Source: Methylobacterium sp. PvR107
Lineage (GTDB): Bacteria > Pseudomonadota > Alphaproteobacteria > Rhizobiales > Beijerinckiaceae
Length of the DNA: 64,000 nt
Assembly (NCBI RefSeq): GCF_017833295.1
Contig: NZ_JAFIBW010000001.1
Location: forward strand, 4,057,501 to 4,121,500
Reading direction: 5' to 3'
Part shown: piece by piece, positions 28,019-35,985 of the stretch
Layout of the letters: each line of letters starts with the position of its first letter
How positions within the stretch are numbered: the first letter of the stretch is position 1
The notes under the pieces: generated by a model
What the model was told of the DNA's origin: nothing
What the model saw: the letters and a program-made list of their open reading frames with translations, nothing else
Databases searched by the model: none
Translations under genes and position numbers: made by a program

Positions 28019-28813
28019 TCAGTGGATCGCGTCGATCACCTCGGCCTTCGGGCTGGCATCGGGCGCGGGCGCCGAGCCCGCCACCAGGGTGCTCCCCGGC
28101 TTCGCGACGGTGAGGGCGATGGCGATCAGGGCCAGGATGGCGGCGAGCGCCGCCGGGAACAGGAACGCCGATTCGCCGTAGCGCAGGTCGAGCAGACCGC
28201 CCAGCACTGCGCCGGTGCTGAGGCCGGCCCAGAGCGGCGCCTGGATCCAGAACGAGGGTGCCACCGTGCCGAGCAGCAGGTTGGCGCAGCCGGTGCCGAA
28301 GCGCACGACCGCGCCGGTGACGTAGGTCAGCGCCAGGGAGCGGCCGCCCTCGTCCTGGAGTGTGGCGTTCTGGAGTCCCAGAGCCAGCACGATCGGGTAG
28401 GCGTGGAGCGGGTACGCGAAGGTGCCCCACGGCATCAGCAGCCCGCCGGCCAGCAGCAGCGCCTGCAGGGTCAGGAGGACGGCCAGGCGCCAGCGCCCGA
28501 CCCAGGCGGCGATCAGCGTGCCCAGGAAGGCGCCGAAGCAGAAGACGCTGATGGTGCTGGCGACGCGCGTGACGTTCTCCCAGTCGCCGTTGGCCACCGC
28601 GACGCCGAAGCGCGTGGTGTTGCCCGACATGAACGACATGAACAGCTGCGAGAATTCCAGGAAGCCGATGGAATCGGCGCAGCCCGCCAGGGTGGCGAGC
28701 GCGATGGCGAAGGGAATGCGCGTGCGCGGATCGGCCGGAAAGGAGCGGTCCGCTGGCGGATCGGGCTTCCGCTCGGGCGCGTCGCCCCCCGTCCTGCTGC
28801 CGTAATCCGCCAT
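28019..28813 (-). CDS. DUF1275 (YoaK) family membrane protein
   Basis: A 264-residue protein with about six membrane segments. Family motifs are ALATLAGCADSIGFLEF, MSGNTTRFGVA and LALGLQNATL near the middle. Function unknown; some relatives are called transporters without proof. The start at 28813 has GGGGGAT upstream. It lies 68 bases downstream of the methyltransferase gene on the same strand. Confidence 0.88.
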   Translation of the reverse strand: MADYGSRTGGDAPERKPDPPADRSFPADPRTRIPFAIALATLAGCADSIGFLEFSQLFMSFMSGNTTRFGVAVANGDWENVTRVASTISVFCFGAFLGTLIAAWVGRWRLAVLLTLQALLLAGGLLMPWGTFAYPLHAYPIVLALGLQNATLQDEGGRSLALTYVTGAVVRFGTGCANLLLGTVAPSFWIQAPLWAGLSTGAVLGGLLDLRYGESAFLFPAALAAILALIAIALTVAKPGSTLVAGSAPAPDASPKAEVIDAIH

Positions 28814-28881
28814 GCTGATCCCCCGATTCAGCGGCTGCGCCTGTCGCAGCCGACTGACAATGGACGAATGGCCAAGCGGTT

Positions 28882-29829
28882 TCATGCTGCTGTGCGGCGC
28901 AACACAACGACGCGCCCCGGGACCGGCCGGCCGGCCTCCCGCCGGACGTCGGCGGGCCGCAATGTCAGGGTTTCAAGGCCGGCTCCCGCGACTGCCGCCG
29001 CGATATGAGCATCGGCGTGGGCGTAGCGGCCGTCCGGGCCCAGGGCGGCGCCCGTACCGTCGTGGGACTGCACCGTGAAGGCGGCGAGGCCGCCCGGCCG
29101 CAGCACGCGGCCCATCCCGGCCAGGACGGGGCCGAGATCGGCCACGTAGATCAGGACGTCGGCGGCGAGGCAGAGATCGGCCGAGGCGGCCGGCTCATCG
29201 CCCAGAAAGGCGGTCAACTCGCCCGCGACCAAGCGGTCGTAGAGTGGCCGCTCCTTCCAGAGCTTGGCCCGGGCAAGGGCCAGCATGCCCGGCGAGAGAT
29301 CGACGCCGACGAGATGGCCGGCCCGGTCGCGAATCGCCGCGCCCATCAGGCCGGTGCCGCAGCCGAGATCGAGCGCCGTCGCGAAATGCGGGGGATCGTT
29401 CGGAAGCGCGTCCCGGACGAGGTCCGGGCCGACATAGCCGAGGCCCTCCACCAGATGGCGCTCGAAGCGCGGCGCGTAGCCGTCGAACAGAGCCCTGACA
29501 TAGGAGGGCGAAAGGGCGGGAAGCCCATCGCTGCTGCCCAGGCGCACGAGGTGCGCCCGCACACCGAGGGTGTCGTCCGGGTCGATGGCAAGGGCGCGGG
29601 CATAGGCCCGGGCCGCCGCGGCCCGCAGGTCCGGATCGCCGCCGGGCTCGGCCAAGGCTTCCCGGGCCCGGCCGAGGAGCAGCCAGGCGGCCGCGTAGCG
29701 GGGGGCGATCTCCAGAACCTGCTCGGCGAGATCCGCCGCTCCGGCAGGGTCGCCCTCCGCCAGACAGGCGTCCGCGTAACGATAGCGGCGATCGGCGAGG
29801 AGATCGCCGGAACTGAGCTGCGAGGCCAT
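28882..29829 (-). CDS. TPR-containing class I SAM-dependent methyltransferase
   Basis: A 315-residue protein. Residues 1-100 form TPR-like helices (ADACLAEGDPAGAADLAEQV; AYARALAIDPDD). A Rossmann methyltransferase domain follows, with motif I LDLGCGTGLMGAAI, an acidic motif II (VGVDLSPGMLALAR) and a LRPGGLAAFTVQ strand. The substrate is unknown. Similar TPR-methyltransferases are common in alphaproteobacteria. It diverges from the ligase-associated exonuclease gene over 68 bases. Confidence 0.88.
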   Translation of the reverse strand: MASQLSSGDLLADRRYRYADACLAEGDPAGAADLAEQVLEIAPRYAAAWLLLGRAREALAEPGGDPDLRAAAARAYARALAIDPDDTLGVRAHLVRLGSSDGLPALSPSYVRALFDGYAPRFERHLVEGLGYVGPDLVRDALPNDPPHFATALDLGCGTGLMGAAIRDRAGHLVGVDLSPGMLALARAKLWKERPLYDRLVAGELTAFLGDEPAASADLCLAADVLIYVADLGPVLAGMGRVLRPGGLAAFTVQSHDGTGAALGPDGRYAHADAHIAAAVAGAGLETLTLRPADVRREAGRPVPGRVVVLRRTAA

Positions 29830-29897
29830 GCGTCTGCCGGATCCGGGGCGCCTATATATCGGGGCTTCCGGCGGACTCCACCGGTAGCACGGGCCCG

Positions 29898-30941
29898 ATG
29901 CCGATACGCGCCAGCGATCTCCTCACCCTGACCCGCGAGGGTCTCTATTGCCCGCTCGGGCGTTTCCACGTCGATCCGACCTGGCCGGTGGAGCGCGCGC
30001 TGATCACGCACGGCCATGCCGACCACGCCCGGTCGGGCCACGGCCACGTCCTGGCGACCCCCGAGACCCTGCGGATCATGGCGGTGCGCTACGGCGCGGA
30101 TTTCTGCCGCCAGCGGCAGGAGGCGAGGCTCGGCGAGCCGATCCGCATCGGTGATGTCACCGTGCGCTTCGCGCCGGCCGGACATGTGCTCGGCTCCGCG
30201 CAGATCGCCATCGAGCGGGACGGGGTTCGGGTCGTGGTCTCGGGCGACTACAAGCGGGCGCCGGACCCGACCTGCCTGCCCTTCGAGGTGGTGCCCTGCG
30301 ACGTGTTCATCACCGAGGCGACCTTCGGTCTGCCGGTCTTCACCCATCCCGACACGCGCGGCGAGGTCCGCAAGCTCCTCGACTCCGTGGCGCTGTTCCC
30401 GGAACGCGCCCACATCGTCGGCGCCTACGCGCTGGGCAAGGCGCAGCGGGTGATGGCGCTCCTGCGCGAGGAGGGCTGGGACCGGCCGATCCACCTGCAC
30501 GGCGCCATGGAGAAACTGACCGCCCTCTACAAGGAGGAGGGGGTGCCGCTGGGCGACACGCCGAAGGTGGTGGCCGCCGAGCGCAAGGACATGCACGGCG
30601 CGATCGTGATCTGCCCGCCCTCGTCGATCCAGGACCTGTGGTCGCGCAAGTTCCCCGACCCGGTGACCTGCTTCGCCTCGGGCTGGATGCGGGTGCGCGC
30701 CCGCGCCCGCCAGAAGGGCGTCGAGCTGCCGATGGTCATCTCCGACCATTCGGACTGGCCGGACCTGTGCCGCACCATCCGCGACACCGGCGCCGAGGAG
30801 GTCTGGGTCACGCACGGCCAGGAGGACGCGCTGGTCCACTGGTGCGGGACGCAGGGTATCCGGGCGAAGCCGCTGCACCTGCTGGGCTACGGCGACGACG
30901 GCGAGGCCGAGCCCGCGGTCGAGGCGGAGGCGGCCGCGTGA
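29898..30941 (+). CDS. DNA-ligase-associated exonuclease, metallo-beta-lactamase fold
   Basis: A 347-residue MBL/beta-CASP protein of the ligase-associated exonuclease type. Metal ligands are in ITHGHADHARSGHGHVLAT; a second His lies in FAPAGHVLGSAQIAIE and an Asp in VVSGDYKRAPDPT. Relatives occur next to ATP-dependent ligases and are proposed to process DNA ends before sealing. Its stop overlaps the GTG of the ligase gene by four bases (GTGA), so the two are translationally coupled. Confidence 0.92.
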   Translation: MPIRASDLLTLTREGLYCPLGRFHVDPTWPVERALITHGHADHARSGHGHVLATPETLRIMAVRYGADFCRQRQEARLGEPIRIGDVTVRFAPAGHVLGSAQIAIERDGVRVVVSGDYKRAPDPTCLPFEVVPCDVFITEATFGLPVFTHPDTRGEVRKLLDSVALFPERAHIVGAYALGKAQRVMALLREEGWDRPIHLHGAMEKLTALYKEEGVPLGDTPKVVAAERKDMHGAIVICPPSSIQDLWSRKFPDPVTCFASGWMRVRARARQKGVELPMVISDHSDWPDLCRTIRDTGAEEVWVTHGQEDALVHWCGTQGIRAKPLHLLGYGDDGEAEPAVEAEAAA

Positions 30942-32824
30942 ACGACTTCGCCCATCTCCTCGACCGCCTCGCCTACGAGCCGCGCCGCAACGCGAAGCTG
31001 CGCATGCTCCAGGATTACTTCGCCCGGACGCCCGATCCGGAGCGCGGCTACGCGCTCGGCGCCATGACCGGCACGCTGAGCTTTCGCGAAGCCAAGCCGG
31101 CGCTGATCCGCGGGCTGGTGGAGGAGCGGATCGACCCGGTGCTGTTCCGGCTCTCGCACAATTACGTCGGCGATCTCGCCGAGACCACGGCGCTGATCTG
31201 GCCCGCCACCCCTCTCCCTCCCCCCTCCGCGGGGGAGGGGACCCTGCGCAGCAGGGGGGTCGATGGGAGCGACGGCGCAGAAGCCGGCCTTGGCCTTCAT
31301 GAAGGCGGTGCCTCCTCCGAAGGCGTCGCTCCCCTCTCCCGACCCCCGCTGACGCGGGGGCCACCCTCCCCCGCAGAGGGGGGAGGGGATGCGCGCGCAG
31401 GGATTGGCCACAACAATCCCCCACCACACGTCCCCACCCTCGCCGAGGTCGTGGAGACGCTGGCGACCATTCCGAAGCGCGACCTGCCCGGCCATCTCGC
31501 CGACTGGCTCGACGCCCTCGACGAGACCGGGCGCTGGGCGCTCCTGAAGCTCGTCACCGGCAACCTGCGGGTCGGCGTCTCGGCGCGTCTCGCCAAGACC
31601 GCGGTGGGCGCGCTGGGCGGCCACGACGCCGATGCGGTGGAGGAGGTCTGGCACGGGCTGACCCCGCCGTTCGAGACCCTGTTCGCCTGGGTCGAGGGCC
31701 GGGCCGAGCGGCCCGAGACCCGCAACCCGGCCCCGTTCCGGCCGCCGATGCTGTCGCACCCGATCGAGGAGGAGGCCGACCTCGCGAAGCTGGAGCCGGC
31801 GGCGTTCTCGGCCGAGTGGAAATGGGACGGCATCCGCGTCCAGCTCGTGGGCGGTCGCGACCGGGCCGGCGAGCAGGTCGGAAAGGTCTATTCCCGCACC
31901 GGCGAGGACATCACCGGGGCATTCCCGGATCTCGCCGAGGCGATCACCTTCACGGGCGCCCTCGACGGCGAGCTCCTGATCCTGCGGGAGCGCCGGGTGC
32001 AGAGCTTCAACGTGCTCCAGCAGCGCCTCAACCGGAAGGCGGTCACGGCCAAGCTCCTGGAGGAGTTTCCCGCCCATGTGCGGGCCTACGATCTCCTGAC
32101 CCTCGACGGCGACGACCTGCGGGCCGAGCCCTTCGCAACCCGCCGGGAGAAGCTGGAAGCCCTCGTCACCCGCCTCGATCACGCGCGGATCGACATCTCG
32201 CCGCTGGTGCCCTTCGCCGATTGGGAAGCGCTGGCCGCCGCCCGGGCCGATCCGGGTTCCGTCGGCGCGGGCGAGGATGCCGACGCCATCGAGGGCGTGA
32301 TGCTCAAGCGCCTCAACAGCCCCTACCTGCCGGGCCGGCCGAAGGGACCGTGGTGGAAATGGAAGCGCGAGCCGCACATCGTCGACGCGGTGATGATGTA
32401 CGCCCAGCGCGGGCACGGGAAGCGCTCGTCCTTCTACTCGGACTACACGTTCGGCGTCTGGCGCGAGGCGCCCGAGGGAGGCGACGAGCTGGTGCCGGTG
32501 GGCAAGGCCTATCACGGCTTCACCGACGCCGAGCTCGCCAAGCTGGACCGCTACGTCCGCAACAACACCACCAAGCGCTTCGGCCCGGTGCGCGAGGTTG
32601 CCCACGGGCGGGAGGCGGGGCTCGTCCTGGAGATCGCGTTCGAAGGTGTGCAGCGCTCGACCCGGCACAAGTCGGGCGTGGCGATGCGCTTCCCCCGGGT
32701 CAGCCGCATCCGCTGGGACAAGCCGCCCGCGGAGGCCGACCGGATCGACGTGCTGGAACGGATCCTGGCCCGCGGCGAGCGCGAGGTCGCGCCGGGCGCG
32801 ACGCTGCTGGAGAAGAGCGCATGA
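30938..32824 (+). CDS. ATP-dependent DNA ligase (damage-response type), with in-frame repeat insert
   Basis: A 628-residue ligase that seals nicks using ATP. The N-terminal helical domain runs to about residue 90 and resumes after residue 155 (ATIPKRDLPGHLADWLDALD). The adenylation domain has the KxDG motif in FSAEWKWDGIR (Lys295), and an OB domain follows (VDAVMMYAQRGHGKRSS). This is the type linked to cisplatin damage response. Residues 91-152 are a Pro/Gly/Ser-rich insert encoded by a palindromic repeat (31208-31392). The insert makes the protein roughly 60 residues longer than expected. The GTG start overlaps the exonuclease stop, and its own stop overlaps the next ATG. Confidence 0.92.
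   Translation: MNDFAHLLDRLAYEPRRNAKLRMLQDYFARTPDPERGYALGAMTGTLSFREAKPALIRGLVEERIDPVLFRLSHNYVGDLAETTALIWPATPLPPPSAGEGTLRSRGVDGSDGAEAGLGLHEGGASSEGVAPLSRPPLTRGPPSPAEGGGDARAGIGHNNPPPHVPTLAEVVETLATIPKRDLPGHLADWLDALDETGRWALLKLVTGNLRVGVSARLAKTAVGALGGHDADAVEEVWHGLTPPFETLFAWVEGRAERPETRNPAPFRPPMLSHPIEEEADLAKLEPAAFSAEWKWDGIRVQLVGGRDRAGEQVGKVYSRTGEDITGAFPDLAEAITFTGALDGELLILRERRVQSFNVLQQRLNRKAVTAKLLEEFPAHVRAYDLLTLDGDDLRAEPFATRREKLEALVTRLDHARIDISPLVPFADWEALAAARADPGSVGAGEDADAIEGVMLKRLNSPYLPGRPKGPWWKWKREPHIVDAVMMYAQRGHGKRSSFYSDYTFGVWREAPEGGDELVPVGKAYHGFTDAELAKLDRYVRNNTTKRFGPVREVAHGREAGLVLEIAFEGVQRSTRHKSGVAMRFPRVSRIRWDKPPAEADRIDVLERILARGEREVAPGATLLEKSA
31208..31392. repeat. Palindromic repeat element inserted in frame in the ligase gene
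   Basis: About 185 bases with imperfect inverted ends of roughly 60 bases. The left end has CCCTCCCCCCTCCGCGGGGG and the right end has CCACCCTCCCCCGCAGAGGG. Each end can also fold on itself. The inner parts match as GGGAGCGACG (left) and the complement of CGTCGCTCCC (right). The centre holds GCCTTCATGAAGGC. The length and phase keep the ligase frame open. Confidence 0.8.
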
Positions 32825-33288
32825 GGCAGGGCAAGATCGGTCCGGTGGAGCTCCTGGCCTCCGGCCGGGTGGAGCGTCACGCCAGCGGGCGCCTGACCAT
32901 CGCGACCACCGGGGAGGGGTTCACGGATTTTACCGGCGCGGTGGCGGAGTTCGTGCGCGGGAGCGGCATCCGCGACGGCCTGGTCACGGTGTTCTGCCGG
33001 CACACCTCGGCCTCGCTCACCATCCAGGAAAACGCCGATCCGGACGTGCAGACCGACCTGATGACCGCGCTGGACGGGTTTGCGCCGCGGAACGCCGGCT
33101 ACGTCCACGGGGCCGAGGGGCCCGACGACATGCCCGCCCATATCCGCACGATGGTCACGGATTCGGCCCTCAGCGTCCCGCTGATCGACGGACGGCTCGC
33201 GCTGGGCACGTGGCAGGGAATCTACCTGATCGAGCACCGCGACCGGCCGCACCGGCGGGAGATCGTGCTGAGTGCTGTCGGCGCCTGA
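32821..33288 (+). CDS. YjbQ/UPF0047 family protein (secondary thiamine-phosphate synthase type)
   Basis: A 155-residue YjbQ protein with the family block FCRHTSASLTIQENADPDVQ, then MPAHIRTMVTDSALSVPLID and LGTWQGIYLIEHRD, which carry the conserved His, Glu and Asp residues. Some relatives show weak thiamine-phosphate synthase activity; the physiological role is unknown. Its ATG overlaps the ligase stop (ATGA), making it the third gene of a coupled operon. Confidence 0.92.
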   Translation: MRQGKIGPVELLASGRVERHASGRLTIATTGEGFTDFTGAVAEFVRGSGIRDGLVTVFCRHTSASLTIQENADPDVQTDLMTALDGFAPRNAGYVHGAEGPDDMPAHIRTMVTDSALSVPLIDGRLALGTWQGIYLIEHRDRPHRREIVLSAVGA

Positions 33289-33300
33289 CCGGTCGGTCCC

Positions 33301-33368
33301 GTCGCCGCGCGCAGCGAAGCGACCCAGGTCGGCCCGCCCGCCGCAGGCGCGGCGCAGCTGGATTGCTT
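33301..33368. repeat. Diverged copy of the intergenic CGAAGC/GGATTGCTT repeat
   Basis: GCGCGCAGCGAAGCGACCCA at the left and CAGCTGGATTGCTT at the right resemble arms of the fuller repeats at 20324 and 27372, but similarity is partial. It fills the gap before the flagellar-like gene. Confidence 0.4.
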
Positions 33369-33511
33369 GGCTCCACTTGCAGGGACGGCGCCGGAGCTCG
33401 AACACGGTCTCGAGCCCGCAACACTCCGTCACACACGGCCGGTTAACCATAGCGGGCGCTTATGCTTCTCCGTCGGATCGGTTCTTGCCGGTCCCACGGA
33501 CGGAGACCCCG

Positions 33512-34303
33512 ATGAGCCTCTACGACGCGCTCTCGAATTCGATTTCCGGCGCCTCGGCGCAGTCGCTGGCGCTCAACAACATCTCCGGCAACATCGCCAA
33601 CACCCAGACGGCGGGGTTCAAGACCACGGAGACCAGCTTCGCCGACATGCTGGCGCAGTCGGCGAAAGCGCCGCAACAGGCCGGGGGCGTGGCGGCGAGC
33701 ACGCGCAACAGCCTCACCATCCAGGGCACGGTGCAGTCGACCGGCGTGTCGACCAACCTCGCCATCTCGGGCAACGGCTACTTCATCGTCCGCGACAATA
33801 CCGGGACGGATCAGAGCCCGACCTTCACCGGCGAGACCGGCTATACGCGGCGCGGCGACTTCGCCCCGGATGCCAACGGCTTCCTCGTCAACGGCGCGGG
33901 CTATTACCTGTTCGCCGGGCCATCCGCGACGGCGCCCGTCACGGTTCCCACCGGCGCGAACACGCTGGCCAGCCTCGCCGTCTCGCCCGCCGGCACCCTG
34001 ACCGGCACCGCCGCCGATGGCAGCGCCGTGCCGCTGGGCGCCCTGACGCTCGCGCAATTCGGCCCGCAGGACAATTTGACCGGGCTCGACGGCGGGACCT
34101 ACGTGGCGAACGGCCGGTCCGGGACGCCGAGTTACGGCCTCAACGGCGCGACCGTGACCGCCAGCGCCGTGGAGCAGTCGACCGCCAGCATCACCGACCA
34201 GTTCTCGAAGATGATCGAGACACAGCAGGCCTACACGGCCAACACCAAGGTCATGAGCGCCGCCGACCAGATGCTCCAGGACGCCATCGCGATGTACGCC
34301 TGA
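33512..34303 (+). CDS. Flagellar hook/basal-body rod-like protein (FlgE/FlgG family), orphan
   Basis: A 263-residue protein with the N-terminal rod signature (SLYDALSNSISGASAQSLAL; NISGNIANTQTAGFK) and the C-terminal rod/hook motif (EQSTASITDQFSKMIETQQA; NTKVMSAADQMLQ). The middle domain is short compared with FlgE of about 400 residues, nearer FlgF/FlgG size. It has no signal peptide, as expected for flagellar type III export. No other flagellar gene is nearby, so its place in the axial structure is uncertain. Confidence 0.82.
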   Translation: MSLYDALSNSISGASAQSLALNNISGNIANTQTAGFKTTETSFADMLAQSAKAPQQAGGVAASTRNSLTIQGTVQSTGVSTNLAISGNGYFIVRDNTGTDQSPTFTGETGYTRRGDFAPDANGFLVNGAGYYLFAGPSATAPVTVPTGANTLASLAVSPAGTLTGTAADGSAVPLGALTLAQFGPQDNLTGLDGGTYVANGRSGTPSYGLNGATVTASAVEQSTASITDQFSKMIETQQAYTANTKVMSAADQMLQDAIAMYA

Positions 34304-34315
34304 CGCGGCCGCGCG

Positions 34316-35851
34316 TCACAGCACCTTCAGCGGGTCCTTCTCGGGCGGCGGCGGCGCCACGTCGGCGCGGTTCCACCAGCCGCCGCCCAACGCCACGAAC
34401 AGGGCCGCGGTGTCGGCGTACTGGGTGGCGCGCGCGCCCGCCGAGGTGACCAGGGCCGAGAGGTAGCCCTGCTGAGCGATCAGAACCTGCGAGGAGGTGA
34501 TCGCGCCCGCGGTGTACTGCTTGCGGATCAGCCCCAGGCTCTGGTTGGTGGCGCTCACCGCGGCATCGGCCGCGGCCACCGCCCTGGCATCGGCCTGGAG
34601 CGCCCGCAGGGCGTCGGCGACGTTCTGGAAGGCGGTGATCACCGTCGCCTTGTACTGCGCCTGGGCCTGCGTCAGGGACTCCTCCGACGCCCGCTGGCGC
34701 CGGAACAGGGTGCCGGCATCGAAGATCGGGGCCGTCGCCTGCCCGATGATCGTGAAGAACGCCGCGCCCGGATTGGTCACCTGCGCGATCCGCGTCGCGC
34801 TGGAGCCGCCCGTGGCCGTGAGGCTGAACTGCGGCAGGCGGTTGGCCACCGCGACGCCGACATTGGCGCTCGCCTCCTGCACCAGCGCCTCGGCCGCCTT
34901 CACGTCGGGCCGCTGCTGCACCAGCCGCGAGGGCAGGCTTACCGGCAGCTTCGTCGGCAGGCGCAGGGCGGCGAGGTCGAAGGTCTCGCTGACCTCGTCG
35001 GAGGGCAGCCGTCCGGCCAGGGCGGTGAGCAGGTTGCGCTGCTGGGCGAGGGCCTTCTCCAGCGGCGGCAGCAGCTGCTGCGACAGCGCCAGCGCGGCCT
35101 GTTGCTGGATGACGTCGGCGCCGGCGATCTGCCCCAGGGAAAGCTGCTTGTTGTAGAGCTGCAGAACCTCGGTCTGGGCCTGGATCACCTTGCGGGTGGC
35201 GTCGATCTGCGCCCGCAGGGCCGCCTCCTGGATGGCGGCGGCAACGACGTTGGCGGTCAGGCTCAGATAGGCCGCCTCCAGCTGGAAGCGCTGGTTCTCG
35301 GTGGTGGCCTCCAGGGACTCGATCTGGCGCCGGTTCCCGCCGAACACGTCCGGATTGTACGAGACCACTGCCTGCGGCGTGGCGAGGCTGTAGAGATAGT
35401 TGGTCTGGTTGTTGAGCGGCGATTGCAGGTCGAGGCCGGGTGCCAGCGCGCCCTGGATCTGCGGGGTCGCGGTCAGGCTCGGGTAGAGGGTGCCCTTCTG
35501 GGCGAGCACGTTCTGCTGCGCCACCCGCAGGGAGGCCTGGGCCGCCTCCAGGGTCGGGTTGTTGGCCAGCGCCTGCTCGACGACCCGGTTCAGCGCCTTC
35601 GAGTGGAACAGGGTCCACCATTGGCCCGGGATGTCGGCGCCCGAGACGAAGCTCTGGTCGGCCGAGCCGCCCTGCCGGGTGCGGATTCTGTCGGCGGCCG
35701 ACGGGTTCTTCAGCGGCTCCTTGGTATAGCGGCTGACCGGCGGATCCTCCGGCGGAACGAAGTTCGGGCCGACCGCGCAGGCCGACAGGGCCAGCGTGGC
35801 CGCCAGCCATGCGGCCGCCCGTCCGCACCTGTTCGGCCCAACGCTCACCAT
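34316..35851 (-). CDS. RND efflux outer-membrane factor (NodT/OprM family lipoprotein)
   Basis: A 511-residue TolC-like protein. The N-terminus MVSVGPNRCGRAAAWLAATL leads to a lipobox (LALSACAVGPNF), so it is probably lipidated at that Cys. Two outer-membrane-efflux repeats follow, with conserved QALANNPTLEAAQASLRVAQ and SRLVQQRPDVKAAEALVQEA. It forms the channel of the tripartite pump with the permease and adaptor upstream, from which it is separated by 134 bases. Confidence 0.93.
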   Translation of the reverse strand: MVSVGPNRCGRAAAWLAATLALSACAVGPNFVPPEDPPVSRYTKEPLKNPSAADRIRTRQGGSADQSFVSGADIPGQWWTLFHSKALNRVVEQALANNPTLEAAQASLRVAQQNVLAQKGTLYPSLTATPQIQGALAPGLDLQSPLNNQTNYLYSLATPQAVVSYNPDVFGGNRRQIESLEATTENQRFQLEAAYLSLTANVVAAAIQEAALRAQIDATRKVIQAQTEVLQLYNKQLSLGQIAGADVIQQQAALALSQQLLPPLEKALAQQRNLLTALAGRLPSDEVSETFDLAALRLPTKLPVSLPSRLVQQRPDVKAAEALVQEASANVGVAVANRLPQFSLTATGGSSATRIAQVTNPGAAFFTIIGQATAPIFDAGTLFRRQRASEESLTQAQAQYKATVITAFQNVADALRALQADARAVAAADAAVSATNQSLGLIRKQYTAGAITSSQVLIAQQGYLSALVTSAGARATQYADTAALFVALGGGWWNRADVAPPPPEKDPLKVL

Positions 35852-35985
35852 TCCGCCCCCGAAAGCCTCACCCTGGTAGAGCGGCGCGGCGCGCAGCCAA
35901 GTCAATGCAACTGTCCCCAGGTCGCGCGCGCGGCGCGGGCGTTGTGGCGCCCCTGCAACGCGCCGCGCGGCCGTCCTGGGCCGGT

